Source of the DNA: Desulfovibrio sp. JC010
Lineage (GTDB): Bacteria; Desulfobacterota; Desulfovibrionia; Desulfovibrionales; Desulfovibrionaceae
Direction of reading: 5' to 3'
DNA length: 64,000 nucleotides
Assembly (NCBI RefSeq): GCF_010470675.1
Contig: NZ_VOIQ01000010.1
Span: 1-64,000, forward strand
The notes beneath the pieces were generated by a model. The model worked only from the letters and a program-made list of their open reading frames with translations. It did no database searches and was not told where the DNA came from. Shown here piece after piece: positions 50,253 through 60,638 of this stretch. Within the stretch, counting starts at the first letter, position 1, and each line of letters starts with the position of its first letter. The translations under genes were made by a program, and so were the position numbers.

Positions 50253-52927
50253 TGAAACGCATTTTCAAGGAACCACCCGGATTAACAACACAATTGCTGA
50301 CCCCCATGTTAGCATTAGTGGTGGTCATGGGAATTTTCATATTCGCATGGTCTTTTTACCTGTCCAAAACCACCCTTGAAAACGAACTTTCCATAGATAT
50401 TGATAAAACCGAAAGCATTGTTTCACTTTCTCTGAACAACACCTTGGAAGACATCAAGGATGATCTCATAGAAATGACCCTTGACGCTGATTTCCGCGGG
50501 GCCATTATCACCGGGGACAGTGAAACACTTGATCAGAAACTTTACGAATTCATGAACTCAAGGCAGGGCTACCTGCTGGACGTGCTGACCATCTACCGCG
50601 ACGGACGAAACTGGATTGAAGCAGGGGTGATCGAACTGCCCATCGTGCAGCTGCGCAATAAATTCAAGAACACCATGTCCACATCCCCGGCCTGGGGCTA
50701 TCTCTCCTTCAGATCCCTGAACAACATCAGGACCATGCTGGTCTGCGCCGTCCCGGTTTTCAATGAACACACAGGGGAAGTTTCCGGGGTTCTGTACGGC
50801 GGTATTGATCTCAACTCCAATGTATCTTTCATCGATAGGTTGAAAAAAGTCTCCTCAGCCATCAACGGCGCACTGGTCAGCAGACACAGGCTGATCATAA
50901 GCACCTCCAATCCATCCAAGGTCGCAATGAAAAAGCTCATCGATTGGACTCTGGACATTCAGCCGGGAGAATTCAAGATAGACGAAGAGCTGATCTACTC
51001 CACAATCCAGCTGCTCCCCCAGCAGTCGGACAGCCCGCTGCTGTTCAGCTTTTCCCGGAGAAATCCCTCCTTCCAATCCCTTAAAAAAAACTACATGCAG
51101 AATCTGGGAATCCTGCTCACCTTTGCCGCACTGCTGGCTATATTCACAGCATGGGGATTGCAGAAAAGAATCCTCAAAGCCCTGAAGATGCTCACCAATT
51201 ACGCCCGGAACGTCGGTTCCGGCGAGAGAAACACCAATTTTATCCCCGGTCAGGTCAAGGAATTCAACCAGCTCGGCCGGATGCTGGAAGATATGGTCTC
51301 AATGCTGGATGAAAACAGTGCCTATATATCCAAGCTGTTTTCATCCGCAAAAGCACCCATCATCAACTGCGATATTACCGGAACCATCCTTGATATGAAC
51401 CCTGCTGCAGAGGATATTGTCGGCGTAGACAGTACCAAAGTCTGGAACAAAACACTGACCGCTTTTTTCCACAAGGACTTTCATGAAACTGTCGACAAGG
51501 CCCTTCATCAGGCTGTGCAGGGCAACCAGACCCCTGTTCTGGAACTGCCGCTCCACTCCGGTGACGGAAAAATAAAATACTTCATCTGGACCTTTTCCCC
51601 TGTACGCATGACCCCGGACAGAGACCCGGATTTTATTCTCCTGCAGGGACTGGATGTTACCGAAAGCAGGGATGCGGTAAAGAAAGCACACGAAAGCGAA
51701 GCAAGGCTGCGCCAGATCATCGACCTGCTTCCGCAGGAAATTTTCGCCAACGACCTTGAAGGTAAATTCCTGCTGGTCAACAGCATTAAAGCGGAAAAAA
51801 TGGGTATTCCGGCTGAAGAAATTACCGGAAAATACCTGCCGGAGGTAATTGATAATCCCGTGGAGGTCACCCGGATCCTGGAAGATGACCGCATGGTCAT
51901 TGATCGCAATGAAAAGCTGCTCACCGAAGAAAGCTTCCGGGACGAAGAACGCAACACCCACTGGATTGAAACCACCAGAGTTCCTTATATTTCAGCAGAA
52001 AACAACAATCCGGCCATCCTGACCATTTCTTCGGACATTTCCCGCATCAAGGAAGTGGAACAGGAAATGAAATCACTGAACCGGGAACTGGTGGAAAGGG
52101 TGGCCATGCGCACCACGGAACTGGAAAACGCCAACAGTGCCCTGCTCAAATCCATGGATGAACTGCGCCAGACTCAGGACAAGCTGGTTGAAACAGAAAA
52201 GATGGCCTCCCTCGGGGAACTGGTGGCCGGAGTGGCTCATGAGATCAATACTCCGCTGGGCATCAGTGTGACCAGCGCGTCTTTTATCAGGGAATTGACC
52301 GAGACCCTGCAGCACAGCTTTGAATCAGGTTCCATGAAAAGGTCGGATCTTGATAAATTCCTGAACACCAGCAGCGAAGCACTTGATAATATCATGAAAA
52401 ATCTGGAACGCTCGGCCACGCTGATCAGCAACTTCAAACAGCTTGCCGTGGACCAGGCTTCGGATGATGTCAGGCAGGTCAATCTTTATGAGTACATACA
52501 GGGAATTCTGCTCTCGCTGAAGCCCAGATTCAAACAATACAGACACGAGCTTACTGTCGATTGCCCCAAAGGTATGGAGATCAATATTTCGCCGGGATCG
52601 CTCATGCAGGTCATCACCCATATTGTGACCAATTCCCTGACCCATGCCTTCCCGGACACTGACCAAGGCAAGATATCCATCACCGCTGCCGCCAGCAGAA
52701 ACGGGGTAAAGCTGACTTTTGCCGACAACGGCATCGGCATGGGGACCGAACAGATGCTGAAAGTATTTGAACCTTTTTATACCACGGCCAGAAGCTCAGG
52801 GAACACCGGGCTGGGCATGCACCTTGTGTACAACATCGTGACCCGGGCACTTGGCGGAACCATTGAATGCAAAAGCATACCCGGCGAGGGGACAAGCTAC
52901 GAAATATGGTTTCCGGAAGGGAAATAA
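50252..52927 (+). CDS. LuxQ-like membrane histidine kinase paired with the LuxP-like receptor
   Basis: An 891-residue kinase. TM1 is at ~18-37; a periplasmic dCache/LuxQ-like domain (~40-283) contains IYRDGRNWIEAGVI and FSGVLYGGIDLN-type PAS features. TM2 is at ~284-303, HAMP at ~305-355, PAS domains at ~358-475 and ~480-605, and a coiled coil at ~605-650. HisKA has GELVAGVAHEINTPLG (H663), and HATPase has NSLTHAF, FADNGIGMG and NTGLGMHLVYNI. Unlike Vibrio LuxQ it has no C-terminal receiver, so it must signal to a separate regulator. It overlaps the luxP-like gene by one base (TAATG). It converges on a REC-GGDEF gene three bases away, a possible but unproven output. Confidence 0.88.
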   Translation: MKRIFKEPPGLTTQLLTPMLALVVVMGIFIFAWSFYLSKTTLENELSIDIDKTESIVSLSLNNTLEDIKDDLIEMTLDADFRGAIITGDSETLDQKLYEFMNSRQGYLLDVLTIYRDGRNWIEAGVIELPIVQLRNKFKNTMSTSPAWGYLSFRSLNNIRTMLVCAVPVFNEHTGEVSGVLYGGIDLNSNVSFIDRLKKVSSAINGALVSRHRLIISTSNPSKVAMKKLIDWTLDIQPGEFKIDEELIYSTIQLLPQQSDSPLLFSFSRRNPSFQSLKKNYMQNLGILLTFAALLAIFTAWGLQKRILKALKMLTNYARNVGSGERNTNFIPGQVKEFNQLGRMLEDMVSMLDENSAYISKLFSSAKAPIINCDITGTILDMNPAAEDIVGVDSTKVWNKTLTAFFHKDFHETVDKALHQAVQGNQTPVLELPLHSGDGKIKYFIWTFSPVRMTPDRDPDFILLQGLDVTESRDAVKKAHESEARLRQIIDLLPQEIFANDLEGKFLLVNSIKAEKMGIPAEEITGKYLPEVIDNPVEVTRILEDDRMVIDRNEKLLTEESFRDEERNTHWIETTRVPYISAENNNPAILTISSDISRIKEVEQEMKSLNRELVERVAMRTTELENANSALLKSMDELRQTQDKLVETEKMASLGELVAGVAHEINTPLGISVTSASFIRELTETLQHSFESGSMKRSDLDKFLNTSSEALDNIMKNLERSATLISNFKQLAVDQASDDVRQVNLYEYIQGILLSLKPRFKQYRHELTVDCPKGMEINISPGSLMQVITHIVTNSLTHAFPDTDQGKISITAAASRNGVKLTFADNGIGMGTEQMLKVFEPFYTTARSSGNTGLGMHLVYNIVTRALGGTIECKSIPGEGTSYEIWFPEGK

Positions 52928-52930
52928 AAA

Positions 52931-53842
52931 TCAGCTGAGGTCGGTCCAGAGGACCATATTCCTGCCCCTGCGTTTGGCTTCATAAAGCATGGAATCTGCA
53001 CCCACAGTCAAATCCTGCGCTTTGGCAAAGGTGGATGGAACCACAGTCACCCCGCCGAGGCTAACAGTGAGCACATTGCTTACAGATGAAAATTCGTGCT
53101 TAATTTCAAGCTCTGCAATCAGCACCCTAATCTTTTCGGCAAGATACCTGCCCCCGTCGGAATCAGTCTCCGGCAACAGGAGAACAAACTCCTCTCCACC
53201 GTAGCGGGCAGCCACATCTGAAGGACGTCCGACCTCAGCCTGCAAAACATCTGCGACCTTTTTGAGAACCTCGTCCCCGGCAGTGTGACCGTAGTTGTCA
53301 TTGTACTGTTTGAAGCAATCCACATCGAGCATGGCAAGGGACATGTAATCCCCGGAACGGCTGCAACGACGCCACTCCCTTTCCAGTGCCAGCTCAAAAC
53401 TCCTGCGGTTGGGCATCTCGGTCAGCCCGTCGAGATTGGCAAGCCCTTCCAGCAGTTTGCGCTGACGGGCGATTATAAGATGGTTCTTGACCCTCGCTTT
53501 TACAATGGGAGGATGAAAAGGCTTGCGTATATAATCCACTGCGCCCATCTCAAGCCCTCTGGCCTCATCATGCTCGGAATCAAGGGCGGTGATGAAAACA
53601 ATCGGGATAGCCTTGGTTTCGTCACGGGATTTGATTTTGCGCAGGACTTCATAACCGTCCATTTCCGGCATCAGCACATCAAGCAGAACCAGATCAGGAG
53701 GATTTTCGGAATTTATCCGGTCAAGGGCCTGATTGCCGTTTTTAGCCAGCACAACCTTATAATCCTGCCGCAGCAAATCCGAAAGGACATTAAGATTCAA
53801 CCGCTCATCATCAACAATCAGAATTTTAGCTTTCTCTTCCAT
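52931..53842 (-). CDS. REC-GGDEF diguanylate cyclase with inhibitory site
   Basis: A 303-residue response regulator: receiver (~5-120, with VDDERLN, LLDVLMPEMDGY and K in IRKPFHPP) joined to a GGDEF domain (~135-300). The active site is YGGEEF and the RxxD inhibitory site is RPSD five residues before it, so product feedback is likely. It synthesises c-di-GMP upon phosphorylation. Its ATG overlaps the stop of the giant hybrid kinase by one base, so the two are translationally coupled and the kinase is the expected partner. It converges on the LuxQ-like gene. Confidence 0.92.
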   Translation of the reverse strand: MEEKAKILIVDDERLNLNVLSDLLRQDYKVVLAKNGNQALDRINSENPPDLVLLDVLMPEMDGYEVLRKIKSRDETKAIPIVFITALDSEHDEARGLEMGAVDYIRKPFHPPIVKARVKNHLIIARQRKLLEGLANLDGLTEMPNRRSFELALEREWRRCSRSGDYMSLAMLDVDCFKQYNDNYGHTAGDEVLKKVADVLQAEVGRPSDVAARYGGEEFVLLLPETDSDGGRYLAEKIRVLIAELEIKHEFSSVSNVLTVSLGGVTVVPSTFAKAQDLTVGADSMLYEAKRRGRNMVLWTDLS

Positions 53843-56800
53843 TATTTATACCTGCTTTCCAACTTAATTCCGAGTTTATCCGCAATCAGTTCCAGCACAG
53901 CCAGCCCGTCATCAAAATCAAAATTCTCTATATGCCGGGTCAATTCTTCAAGCTGCTCTGCGTACTTTTCAAGATTGAAATGAACACGCAAGTCATTCAG
54001 CACATCGCCGGACTCAGCATCACCTTCAGCGAGCATAATATACAATTTGCTTATAAGATTAAAACTCTTTTCTTTATCAAACACATATTCACGTCTTTGC
54101 GGCGTCTCGAAAGAATCTATTTCTTCCAGCCCGTTAATCACTGTATCCAGTTCCGAAACAAGAGCATTCAGGTCATCGCCATAACCATCCTGAGCGTCGC
54201 CGCGCAGGTTCCCCTCAAGAGTTCGGCAGAACCCGTAAAGTCTATCTGCCCCTATGTTCCCGGCAATACCTTTCAAGGAATGAATCTTCATCAAAGCCTG
54301 TTCCAACCTCTCTCCGGAAAGCAGTTCTTCCAGTTCTTCAGCTAAATCGGCATAGCTTTCCCTGAATCCCAGCAGGACCTTCAGATACCCTTCCCGGTTC
54401 CCGCCTATGTTACGCAGTCCCCGCGCAGTGTCTATTCCGGGCAATCTCAGGGCAAACGGCTCTTCATCCTCGGTTGCACCGACATCCGGGACATAGGCCG
54501 CCTCTTCCATATTAAGATACTTACCCAGTGCCTTTTTCAACTCATCAGGATCAATGGGCTTGGTTAAATGCTCATCCATACCGGCCTCAAGGCTTTTTTC
54601 CCGGTCACCGGGCATGGCATGGGCGGTCATAGCCAGAATCGGCAGATTGCTGTAGCGGTCATCCGAACGGATAATCCTGGCAGCGGTAAGACCGTCCATC
54701 TCCGGCATCTGGATATCCATGAGCACAAGATTATATGCTTCCTCCGCAAGAACATCCAGAGCCTTGCGCCCGTTCCCGGCAACATCCACTTCCAAACCAA
54801 GCCCCTCAAGCATCCTCCGGGCGACCTGCTGGTTGAGTTCGTTATCTTCAACAACCAGCACCTTCGGAACTTTGCCCGCAAAATCCAGATCAAAATCAGT
54901 TTCGCAGACAGCTGCGGATAAAGCAGTGTCATCCGGGCTGTTAAGCTCATTGTGCAGGGCTTCATACAAGGAAAGACGCGTCACCGGACGGGATACAAAA
55001 CCATCCACACCGACCTGCGCTGCTTCCTTGCGAAAAGATTCATCCACATTCACGGGAGCCATCATGATTATAGGAACATCCTCAAGCCCTGGCAGCCCTC
55101 TAATCAGGGCAACGCCATCCAGAACGGGAAGATCGGACAGTTTACCTGAAAGCAGAATAAGCCCCAAAGCCTCATCGGAGCTATGCTTTTCCAGCCGTGC
55201 AAGCGCACCGGAAGCCGAACTGTCCACCGCAACCCTGAAGCCTGCTTTTTCCATGGCTGAACGCACAAACTCGCGGGCCAGCATGTTGCTTTCCACAACC
55301 AGTGCCTTCGTTTCCTCTTTTACAACAGGCATGGGTATCTCTTTGTCTGCAACAACAGCAGGCAACGGCACGGTAAAATAAAACGAGCTGCCCATTCCCG
55401 GTTTACTTTCCACACTGACACTGCCGCCCATCAATTCCACAAGTGAACGGGCGATAGCCAGCCCCAGACCGGTTCCACCGTACTTACGGGTGGTTGATGC
55501 GTCCGCTTGGGTAAAAGAATTAAAAAGCTGTGAAATCTCGTCACTGCTCAGGCCGATACCGCTGTCCCTGACCGTAAACCTGATCCGCGGGTCGCCCTCA
55601 CAATCATACTCACAGGCAACAATCAGATTTACTTCCCCGGAATCTGTAAATTTCACTGCATTATTGACAAGATTGGTCAACACCTGTTCAAGGCGCAAAG
55701 GATCGCCCTGCAAATAAAAAGGGACATCCGGATCTACGGAAAGGACAAAATCGATCCCCTTCAATTCGGCTTTCACCGCAACCATGTTGCAGATTTTTTC
55801 CAGCACACTGTCCAGCCCGAATTTAACATCTTCAAGCACAAATTTACCGGCTTCAATCTTTGAAAAGTCCAGAATATCACCGATGATGGATAACAGGGAG
55901 TCCGCCGAAGACATCATTTTATCCAGATATCCCTGTTGTGCGGTATCGAGATCTGCGTTCTGCATCAAATGACCAAACCCGATAATGCTGTTCATGGGGG
56001 TACGTATTTCGTGACTCATATTGGCAAGAAATTCAGATTTGGCCCGGGTTGCTGCTTCAGCTGCCAGCCTTGCCCGGTTGAGTTCCTTTTCCACCTGCCT
56101 GCGCTCCGTGACATTACGCATGCATTCCACCGCACCGACGATTTGTCCGGAACGATTGCGCAGCGGTCCGGCTACCCCCCAGAAATAAGCACCCTCTCCG
56201 TCAAATGCGTGGGGGGTGTAAACCTCCCCGTAAAGCATGCCCCGTCGGCGTTCCAGCGATTCATACTTATCGGTAAGCGGCTCCAGATCATCCCGCAAAG
56301 CGAAATCAATAAGGATAGGCCTGCGTTCCCCGTAAAAGGGCAGGGCGTATTCATAGTCTGCTTTGCCGATTATATCTTCCTTACTGACCCCGGTAGCTTC
56401 TTCAACTGCCCTGTTCCAGGCCAGCACCACCCCTTTGCTGTCAATAACAATGGTCGGGTCGGGCAGGAATTCAACAATATCATTCAAACGGTGGTAGGCG
56501 TCCTCCAATTCCTTCTTGGTCCTGCGCTGCTCAGTGACATCACTTAAAGTCGCCTGCAGCAAGGGTCTGCCGCTGATATCCATCTTACGGGCACGCACGC
56601 TGGCAAAAAATTCCTCTCCATCCAGACGTCTGCAGATAACATCGAAATCAAGTTCTCCACTTTCGACAGTAGTCCTGACCCATTTATCCAACAACACATC
56701 GGTCGGCACACCTTCAGTCTGGTTTGGGGCAATGAGATTCTCCGGACGATAAAAAAGCAGTTCTTCTTCTGATTTGCAGCGGAACATGGACACAGCTTCC

Positions 56801-58392
56801 GGGTTGGCACTGATGATATTGTAATCAAGATCTATCAACAGAATGGCATCGCTGGCATTATCAAAAATTGAGCGGTATTTGATCTCCCTTTCCTTCAGGG
56901 CAAGGGTCTGTTCCCGGCCTTTTTCCATGAGAGATAAACGTTCCAGAGCCAGTCCCACATAAGTTGAGAGAAAAAGCAGGACCTCAAAATCCCTTTCATC
57001 AAGGGTCTGCTCGGCACTGTATGACTGGACAGCCATAACACCGACCACATCCCCATGCAGTTTCAAAGGAACACCCAGCCATATCTCACAGCCGGGCCCC
57101 AGCAACTTGTACTCACCTTTATCGCGCAACCTGCTTCGGGTTACACTGTCCCCGTAAAGAGGCTCTCCGGTTTTGACAACATAATCGGTAAGCCCGATTC
57201 CCATCTTTCTCGGTGCAGGAGCAGACTCCTTTTCATCAGAAAAATACGGAAAACTGATCACCTCTGCTTCCCGGTCATATGCGGCTATGTAAAAATTGCG
57301 CGCATGCATGAGTTTGTTGACCTGCCCCTGCACAAGGGAATAAAATTCATCAATGCCTGAAACCTGAGAAACGGAAAGGGCAAGTTCATAAAGAATGTTA
57401 TGGACCTTTTCCATTCTGCGCCGCCGGGCAACTTCTTTATTCAGGGATTCATTCAGCCTGAACAGCTTGCGGTTCCAGAAAATAATCATGGCCAGCGCGA
57501 TAACCAGACAAGCGAACAACAGTACAATTTCGCCGTAATTAACCGGCTGCTCGTAACGGACATCAAACCATTTCTGACGGATTTCACGGTGGGAATCATC
57601 ATCAATAGCCGCAAGAGACTTGTTGATGATGGAGAGAGCTAACGGATAATCCGGGGAAACTCCGATACGGTGCTCAAAATCAAACCCGGCTGTCCCCGCA
57701 ATTTTAAGGTTTTTCAGACCGAGCCTGTTCATATTATCAACCACAACCGCGAGATGCCCCACGAATGCATCGACCTTGCCCTTGGTCAGCAGCAGCAATC
57801 CCTCCTCCACATCAAGGGTTCCCACAAGCTTAATATCCGGAAAATTTTCCTGAACATAATGGTAGCTGGTATAGGACTGCCCGGCGGCGACCTTCATCCC
57901 TCTCAACTGCTGCAGATTCTGGATTGATCTGCGTTCATCGCCTGTAACTACAACCAGCGGAAATGAGACATAAACATCGGAAAAAAGCACCTTTCGCCCG
58001 ACCATATCGTCATCGCTCAAGGCCGGTATGATATCCAACTTGTCCACAGTATATTTATCCAGCACATCCGCCCACGAACTGCTGGCAACAAATTCGAACT
58101 CCAAACCGGAGAGAGCACTGATCATGTTCATGTAGTCCGCGATAATTCCCCGGAACTGACCGTCATCATCAATTATGGATAAAGGCTCCCAGTCAACCTC
58201 ACTGATACGTAACTTGACACCGCTATCGATGAAGGCCTGTTCTTCGGGAGTAAGACTCAGAGGGGAATCGTCCGCAACAACAGGGCCAACGAAAAAAGTC
58301 TGGAAAACAAGAAAGAAAATAAAAGCGCAGAAACAGGCAATGCGGGCAAAACCTGATCCGACGGTGCGGTCAGTATCTGAAAATGAAATCAC
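53842..58392 (-). CDS. Giant hybrid histidine kinase (SBP-GAF-PAS-PAS-HisKA-HATPase-REC-REC-Hpt)
   Basis: A 1516-residue kinase. A signal peptide (FARIACFCAFIFFLVFQTFF) is followed by a periplasmic SBP_bac_3 domain (~50-285: VKLRISEVDWEPLSIIDDDGQFRGIIADYM) that fits amino-acid-like ligands. After TM (~290-312) come GAF (~325-480), two PAS domains (~490-610 and ~625-740), HisKA with MSHEIRTPMNSIIGFG and HATPase with GGTGLGLAIARSL. The first receiver is degenerate (LILLSGKLSD lacks the Asp); the second is canonical (VVEDNELNQQ, LVLMDIQMPEMDG). A C-terminal Hpt has IHSLKGIAGNIGA. The start is GTG at 58392 with GAGG upstream; a longer reading to 58572 lacks one. The Hpt probably phosphorylates the coupled REC-GGDEF protein. 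Confidence 0.92.
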   Translation of the reverse strand: MISFSDTDRTVGSGFARIACFCAFIFFLVFQTFFVGPVVADDSPLSLTPEEQAFIDSGVKLRISEVDWEPLSIIDDDGQFRGIIADYMNMISALSGLEFEFVASSSWADVLDKYTVDKLDIIPALSDDDMVGRKVLFSDVYVSFPLVVVTGDERRSIQNLQQLRGMKVAAGQSYTSYHYVQENFPDIKLVGTLDVEEGLLLLTKGKVDAFVGHLAVVVDNMNRLGLKNLKIAGTAGFDFEHRIGVSPDYPLALSIINKSLAAIDDDSHREIRQKWFDVRYEQPVNYGEIVLLFACLVIALAMIIFWNRKLFRLNESLNKEVARRRRMEKVHNILYELALSVSQVSGIDEFYSLVQGQVNKLMHARNFYIAAYDREAEVISFPYFSDEKESAPAPRKMGIGLTDYVVKTGEPLYGDSVTRSRLRDKGEYKLLGPGCEIWLGVPLKLHGDVVGVMAVQSYSAEQTLDERDFEVLLFLSTYVGLALERLSLMEKGREQTLALKEREIKYRSIFDNASDAILLIDLDYNIISANPEAVSMFRCKSEEELLFYRPENLIAPNQTEGVPTDVLLDKWVRTTVESGELDFDVICRRLDGEEFFASVRARKMDISGRPLLQATLSDVTEQRRTKKELEDAYHRLNDIVEFLPDPTIVIDSKGVVLAWNRAVEEATGVSKEDIIGKADYEYALPFYGERRPILIDFALRDDLEPLTDKYESLERRRGMLYGEVYTPHAFDGEGAYFWGVAGPLRNRSGQIVGAVECMRNVTERRQVEKELNRARLAAEAATRAKSEFLANMSHEIRTPMNSIIGFGHLMQNADLDTAQQGYLDKMMSSADSLLSIIGDILDFSKIEAGKFVLEDVKFGLDSVLEKICNMVAVKAELKGIDFVLSVDPDVPFYLQGDPLRLEQVLTNLVNNAVKFTDSGEVNLIVACEYDCEGDPRIRFTVRDSGIGLSSDEISQLFNSFTQADASTTRKYGGTGLGLAIARSLVELMGGSVSVESKPGMGSSFYFTVPLPAVVADKEIPMPVVKEETKALVVESNMLAREFVRSAMEKAGFRVAVDSSASGALARLEKHSSDEALGLILLSGKLSDLPVLDGVALIRGLPGLEDVPIIMMAPVNVDESFRKEAAQVGVDGFVSRPVTRLSLYEALHNELNSPDDTALSAAVCETDFDLDFAGKVPKVLVVEDNELNQQVARRMLEGLGLEVDVAGNGRKALDVLAEEAYNLVLMDIQMPEMDGLTAARIIRSDDRYSNLPILAMTAHAMPGDREKSLEAGMDEHLTKPIDPDELKKALGKYLNMEEAAYVPDVGATEDEEPFALRLPGIDTARGLRNIGGNREGYLKVLLGFRESYADLAEELEELLSGERLEQALMKIHSLKGIAGNIGADRLYGFCRTLEGNLRGDAQDGYGDDLNALVSELDTVINGLEEIDSFETPQRREYVFDKEKSFNLISKLYIMLAEGDAESGDVLNDLRVHFNLEKYAEQLEELTRHIENFDFDDGLAVLELIADKLGIKLESRYK

Positions 58393-58645
58393 TGCTTCCT
58401 CATGAATATATTCAGGTTGCGGAATACGAGCCAGATTAGCACCTGCATGCACAATGGACAAGAGAATGGAGCATTCAGCAATCACCACCCAGCGGTAACA
58501 ATACGAACCAATTGAATTTAGGACTAAGTACCCGTAGACTCCATCACAAACATTTATGACCGTATGGTTCAAAAAGTTACCACAAAGAACTTTATTTTAC
58601 CACCGGAAGCCGCTACCTTCACTTCAAGAAAGAGGGGGAAGCCGG

Positions 58646-60271
58646 ATGAGTGATAATAAAAAATACAAGCTTCTGTTTAAGGACCGTATCGGAATTGTAT
58701 TCGACATCACCAAATTGATGCTGGAGCACAAGCTGAACATTATCAGCATGGAAGTGGAGCAAAAGGACGGTTTTGCCCAGATTTCACTGGAAGTGGAAAA
58801 CGGACATTCCTTTAAACCAGAAGAAATACTTGCCCTTTTCTCCACCCTGCCCGGCATTGACAGCCAGAGCGAGCTCAAGCGGTTGCCGCAGGAAAAAAGG
58901 GAAAAATGGTTCCGCATCCTTTTTGACGGCATGAGCGAAGGCATCGTTTCGGTCAATTCCAAAGGGATTATCAACACCGCCAACAGCGTTGCCTGCCGCA
59001 TCCTGAACACCCCCTACGAAAGCCTGGTCAACACCTATGTCGGCGAAATTACGCCAAAAAACAACCTGCTCATGGAATGCATGCAGAAACGCATTCCGGT
59101 CAACAGGCGAAAATCCGCAGTGACCAGCACTGGACGGGTGGATTTTTACGGCTCGGCAAAACCCATCCATGATTCACAGGGCGATTTCGTCGGCGCAGTC
59201 CTGCTCATGAAGGACCTGCAGGAAGTGAAAGCCATGGTCGATGCGGTCATGACCCCCATTGATTTCAAATTCGACGACTTCATCGGCGAAAGCCCGGCCA
59301 TCAAGAACCTGATTACTTTTGCCAAGCGCATTGCCGAGCTGGACACCATTGTATCCATCACCGGAGAAAGCGGCACAGGTAAGGAACTATTCGCCCGGGC
59401 CATCCACTTTGAAAGCGGCAGACCCGGTCCGTTCATCCCCATCAACTGTGCAGCCCTGCCCGAACAGCTTATTGAAAGCGAACTCTTCGGATACATTGAC
59501 GGAGCCTTCACCGGAGCCAAGAAAAAAGGCAAACCCGGCCTTTTTGAAGCTGCTCAGAACGGAACCATCTTTCTTGATGAAATAGGTGACATGCCTCCCG
59601 GACCGCAGGCCAAAATCCTGCGCGTGCTGCAGGAAGGATGTGTACGCCGCATCGGCGGGGTTGAGGAGATTCCGGTCAATGCCAGAGTGATCACCGCAAC
59701 CAACAAAAACCTGAACGACATGGTTGCCGCCGGAGATTTCCGCGAAGACCTTTTTTACCGCATCAACGTCCTGAGCATCCAGATTCCTCCTCTTCGCGAA
59801 AGAGGATTTGATATAACACTCATGGCCGAGTCCTTCCTGAACCGCTTCAACCGCAAGCTGGAAAAAAAGGAACAGACCATCAGCAGGTCAGGACAGGACA
59901 AATTGCTGGCCTACAGCTGGCCGGGCAATGTCCGTGAACTGCAAAATGTCATTGAACGAGCTTCCATCTTCAGCAATTCCAATGAAATTTCAGCTGAATC
60001 CATTCATATTAATGCCAAGCAGGAATCAAACTGCGGCCAGCAGTGCAGAGCCGTCCCGCTCACACTTCAAAGCGGAGCGTCGCTCAAGGACATGGTCGGC
60101 AAATACGAAATGAAAATACTGCTCGACACCCTCAACTCTACTCCCAGCATCCGCAAGGCCGCCCGGAGACTGAGCATATCCCACACGGCACTGCTCAAAA
60201 AAATACAAAAACATCAACTATATAACCAAGAAAAAGATCAACCGTGGCAAGCGGCAGTCTCTGCCGATTAA
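58646..60271 (+). CDS. ACT-domain sigma-54 activator (TyrR-like)
   Basis: A 541-residue transcription activator. An N-terminal ACT domain (~5-75: KLLFKDRIGIVFDITKLMLEHKLNIISMEVEQ) is followed by PAS (~95-205), an AAA+ domain (~215-450) with Walker A GESGTGKE, the sigma-54-contacting GAFTGA, GTIFLDEIGDM and RIDFRE-like FREDLFYRINV, and a C-terminal Fis-type helix-turn-helix (SIRKAARRLSISHTALLKKIQKH). The layout ACT-PAS-AAA-HTH is that of TyrR, which responds to amino acids. It lies upstream of ald and an alanine symporter with a sigma-54 promoter between, so it probably activates alanine use. The start at 58646 follows GGGGGAAG; upstream codons to 58556 lack support. Confidence 0.93.
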   Translation: MSDNKKYKLLFKDRIGIVFDITKLMLEHKLNIISMEVEQKDGFAQISLEVENGHSFKPEEILALFSTLPGIDSQSELKRLPQEKREKWFRILFDGMSEGIVSVNSKGIINTANSVACRILNTPYESLVNTYVGEITPKNNLLMECMQKRIPVNRRKSAVTSTGRVDFYGSAKPIHDSQGDFVGAVLLMKDLQEVKAMVDAVMTPIDFKFDDFIGESPAIKNLITFAKRIAELDTIVSITGESGTGKELFARAIHFESGRPGPFIPINCAALPEQLIESELFGYIDGAFTGAKKKGKPGLFEAAQNGTIFLDEIGDMPPGPQAKILRVLQEGCVRRIGGVEEIPVNARVITATNKNLNDMVAAGDFREDLFYRINVLSIQIPPLRERGFDITLMAESFLNRFNRKLEKKEQTISRSGQDKLLAYSWPGNVRELQNVIERASIFSNSNEISAESIHINAKQESNCGQQCRAVPLTLQSGASLKDMVGKYEMKILLDTLNSTPSIRKAARRLSISHTALLKKIQKHQLYNQEKDQPWQAAVSAD

Positions 60272-60296
60272 ACCGGACAGAAACACACTCCACACC

Positions 60297-60345
60297 AGCC
60301 CCGCAGCTCCACCAGACCGGAGTGCGGGGCTTCGCTTTGGTATCT
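60297..60345 (+). terminator. Terminator of the activator gene
   Basis: AGCCCCGCA (60297-60305) pairs with TGCGGGGCT (60323-60331), with an inner CTCC/GGAG stem, followed by a T-rich tract. Confidence 0.75.
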
Positions 60346-60638
60346 TTTATTACCACTCATTCCCTTTTGTTTTCGCCACTCAAACCTGATTCTGCATCTA
60401 AATCAAAAAATGGAAACTTTTGGTACCGCCATAGCAAAAGTATACTATTTCAAAGTCTTGAACGCTCTCCAATAAATCAACTGGCAACTTATCAGACCGC
60501 ATCACATTTCCTAAAATTCAATTTTAATGCGCAATGATTTCGTGAATATTAGCACAATCTTTAATTTCTTCTCTTAAACTTCCGTTTTCATGGATTTTTA
60601 ACGTTTCGCAAAAACTAATTCAGCTCTTTCAGCCAACT

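Noticed and set aside
58393-58572. Longer N-terminus of the giant kinase starting at 58572
   Set aside because: No ribosome-binding site, it overlaps the promoter region of the divergent activator, and the signal peptide only makes sense from the GTG at 58392.
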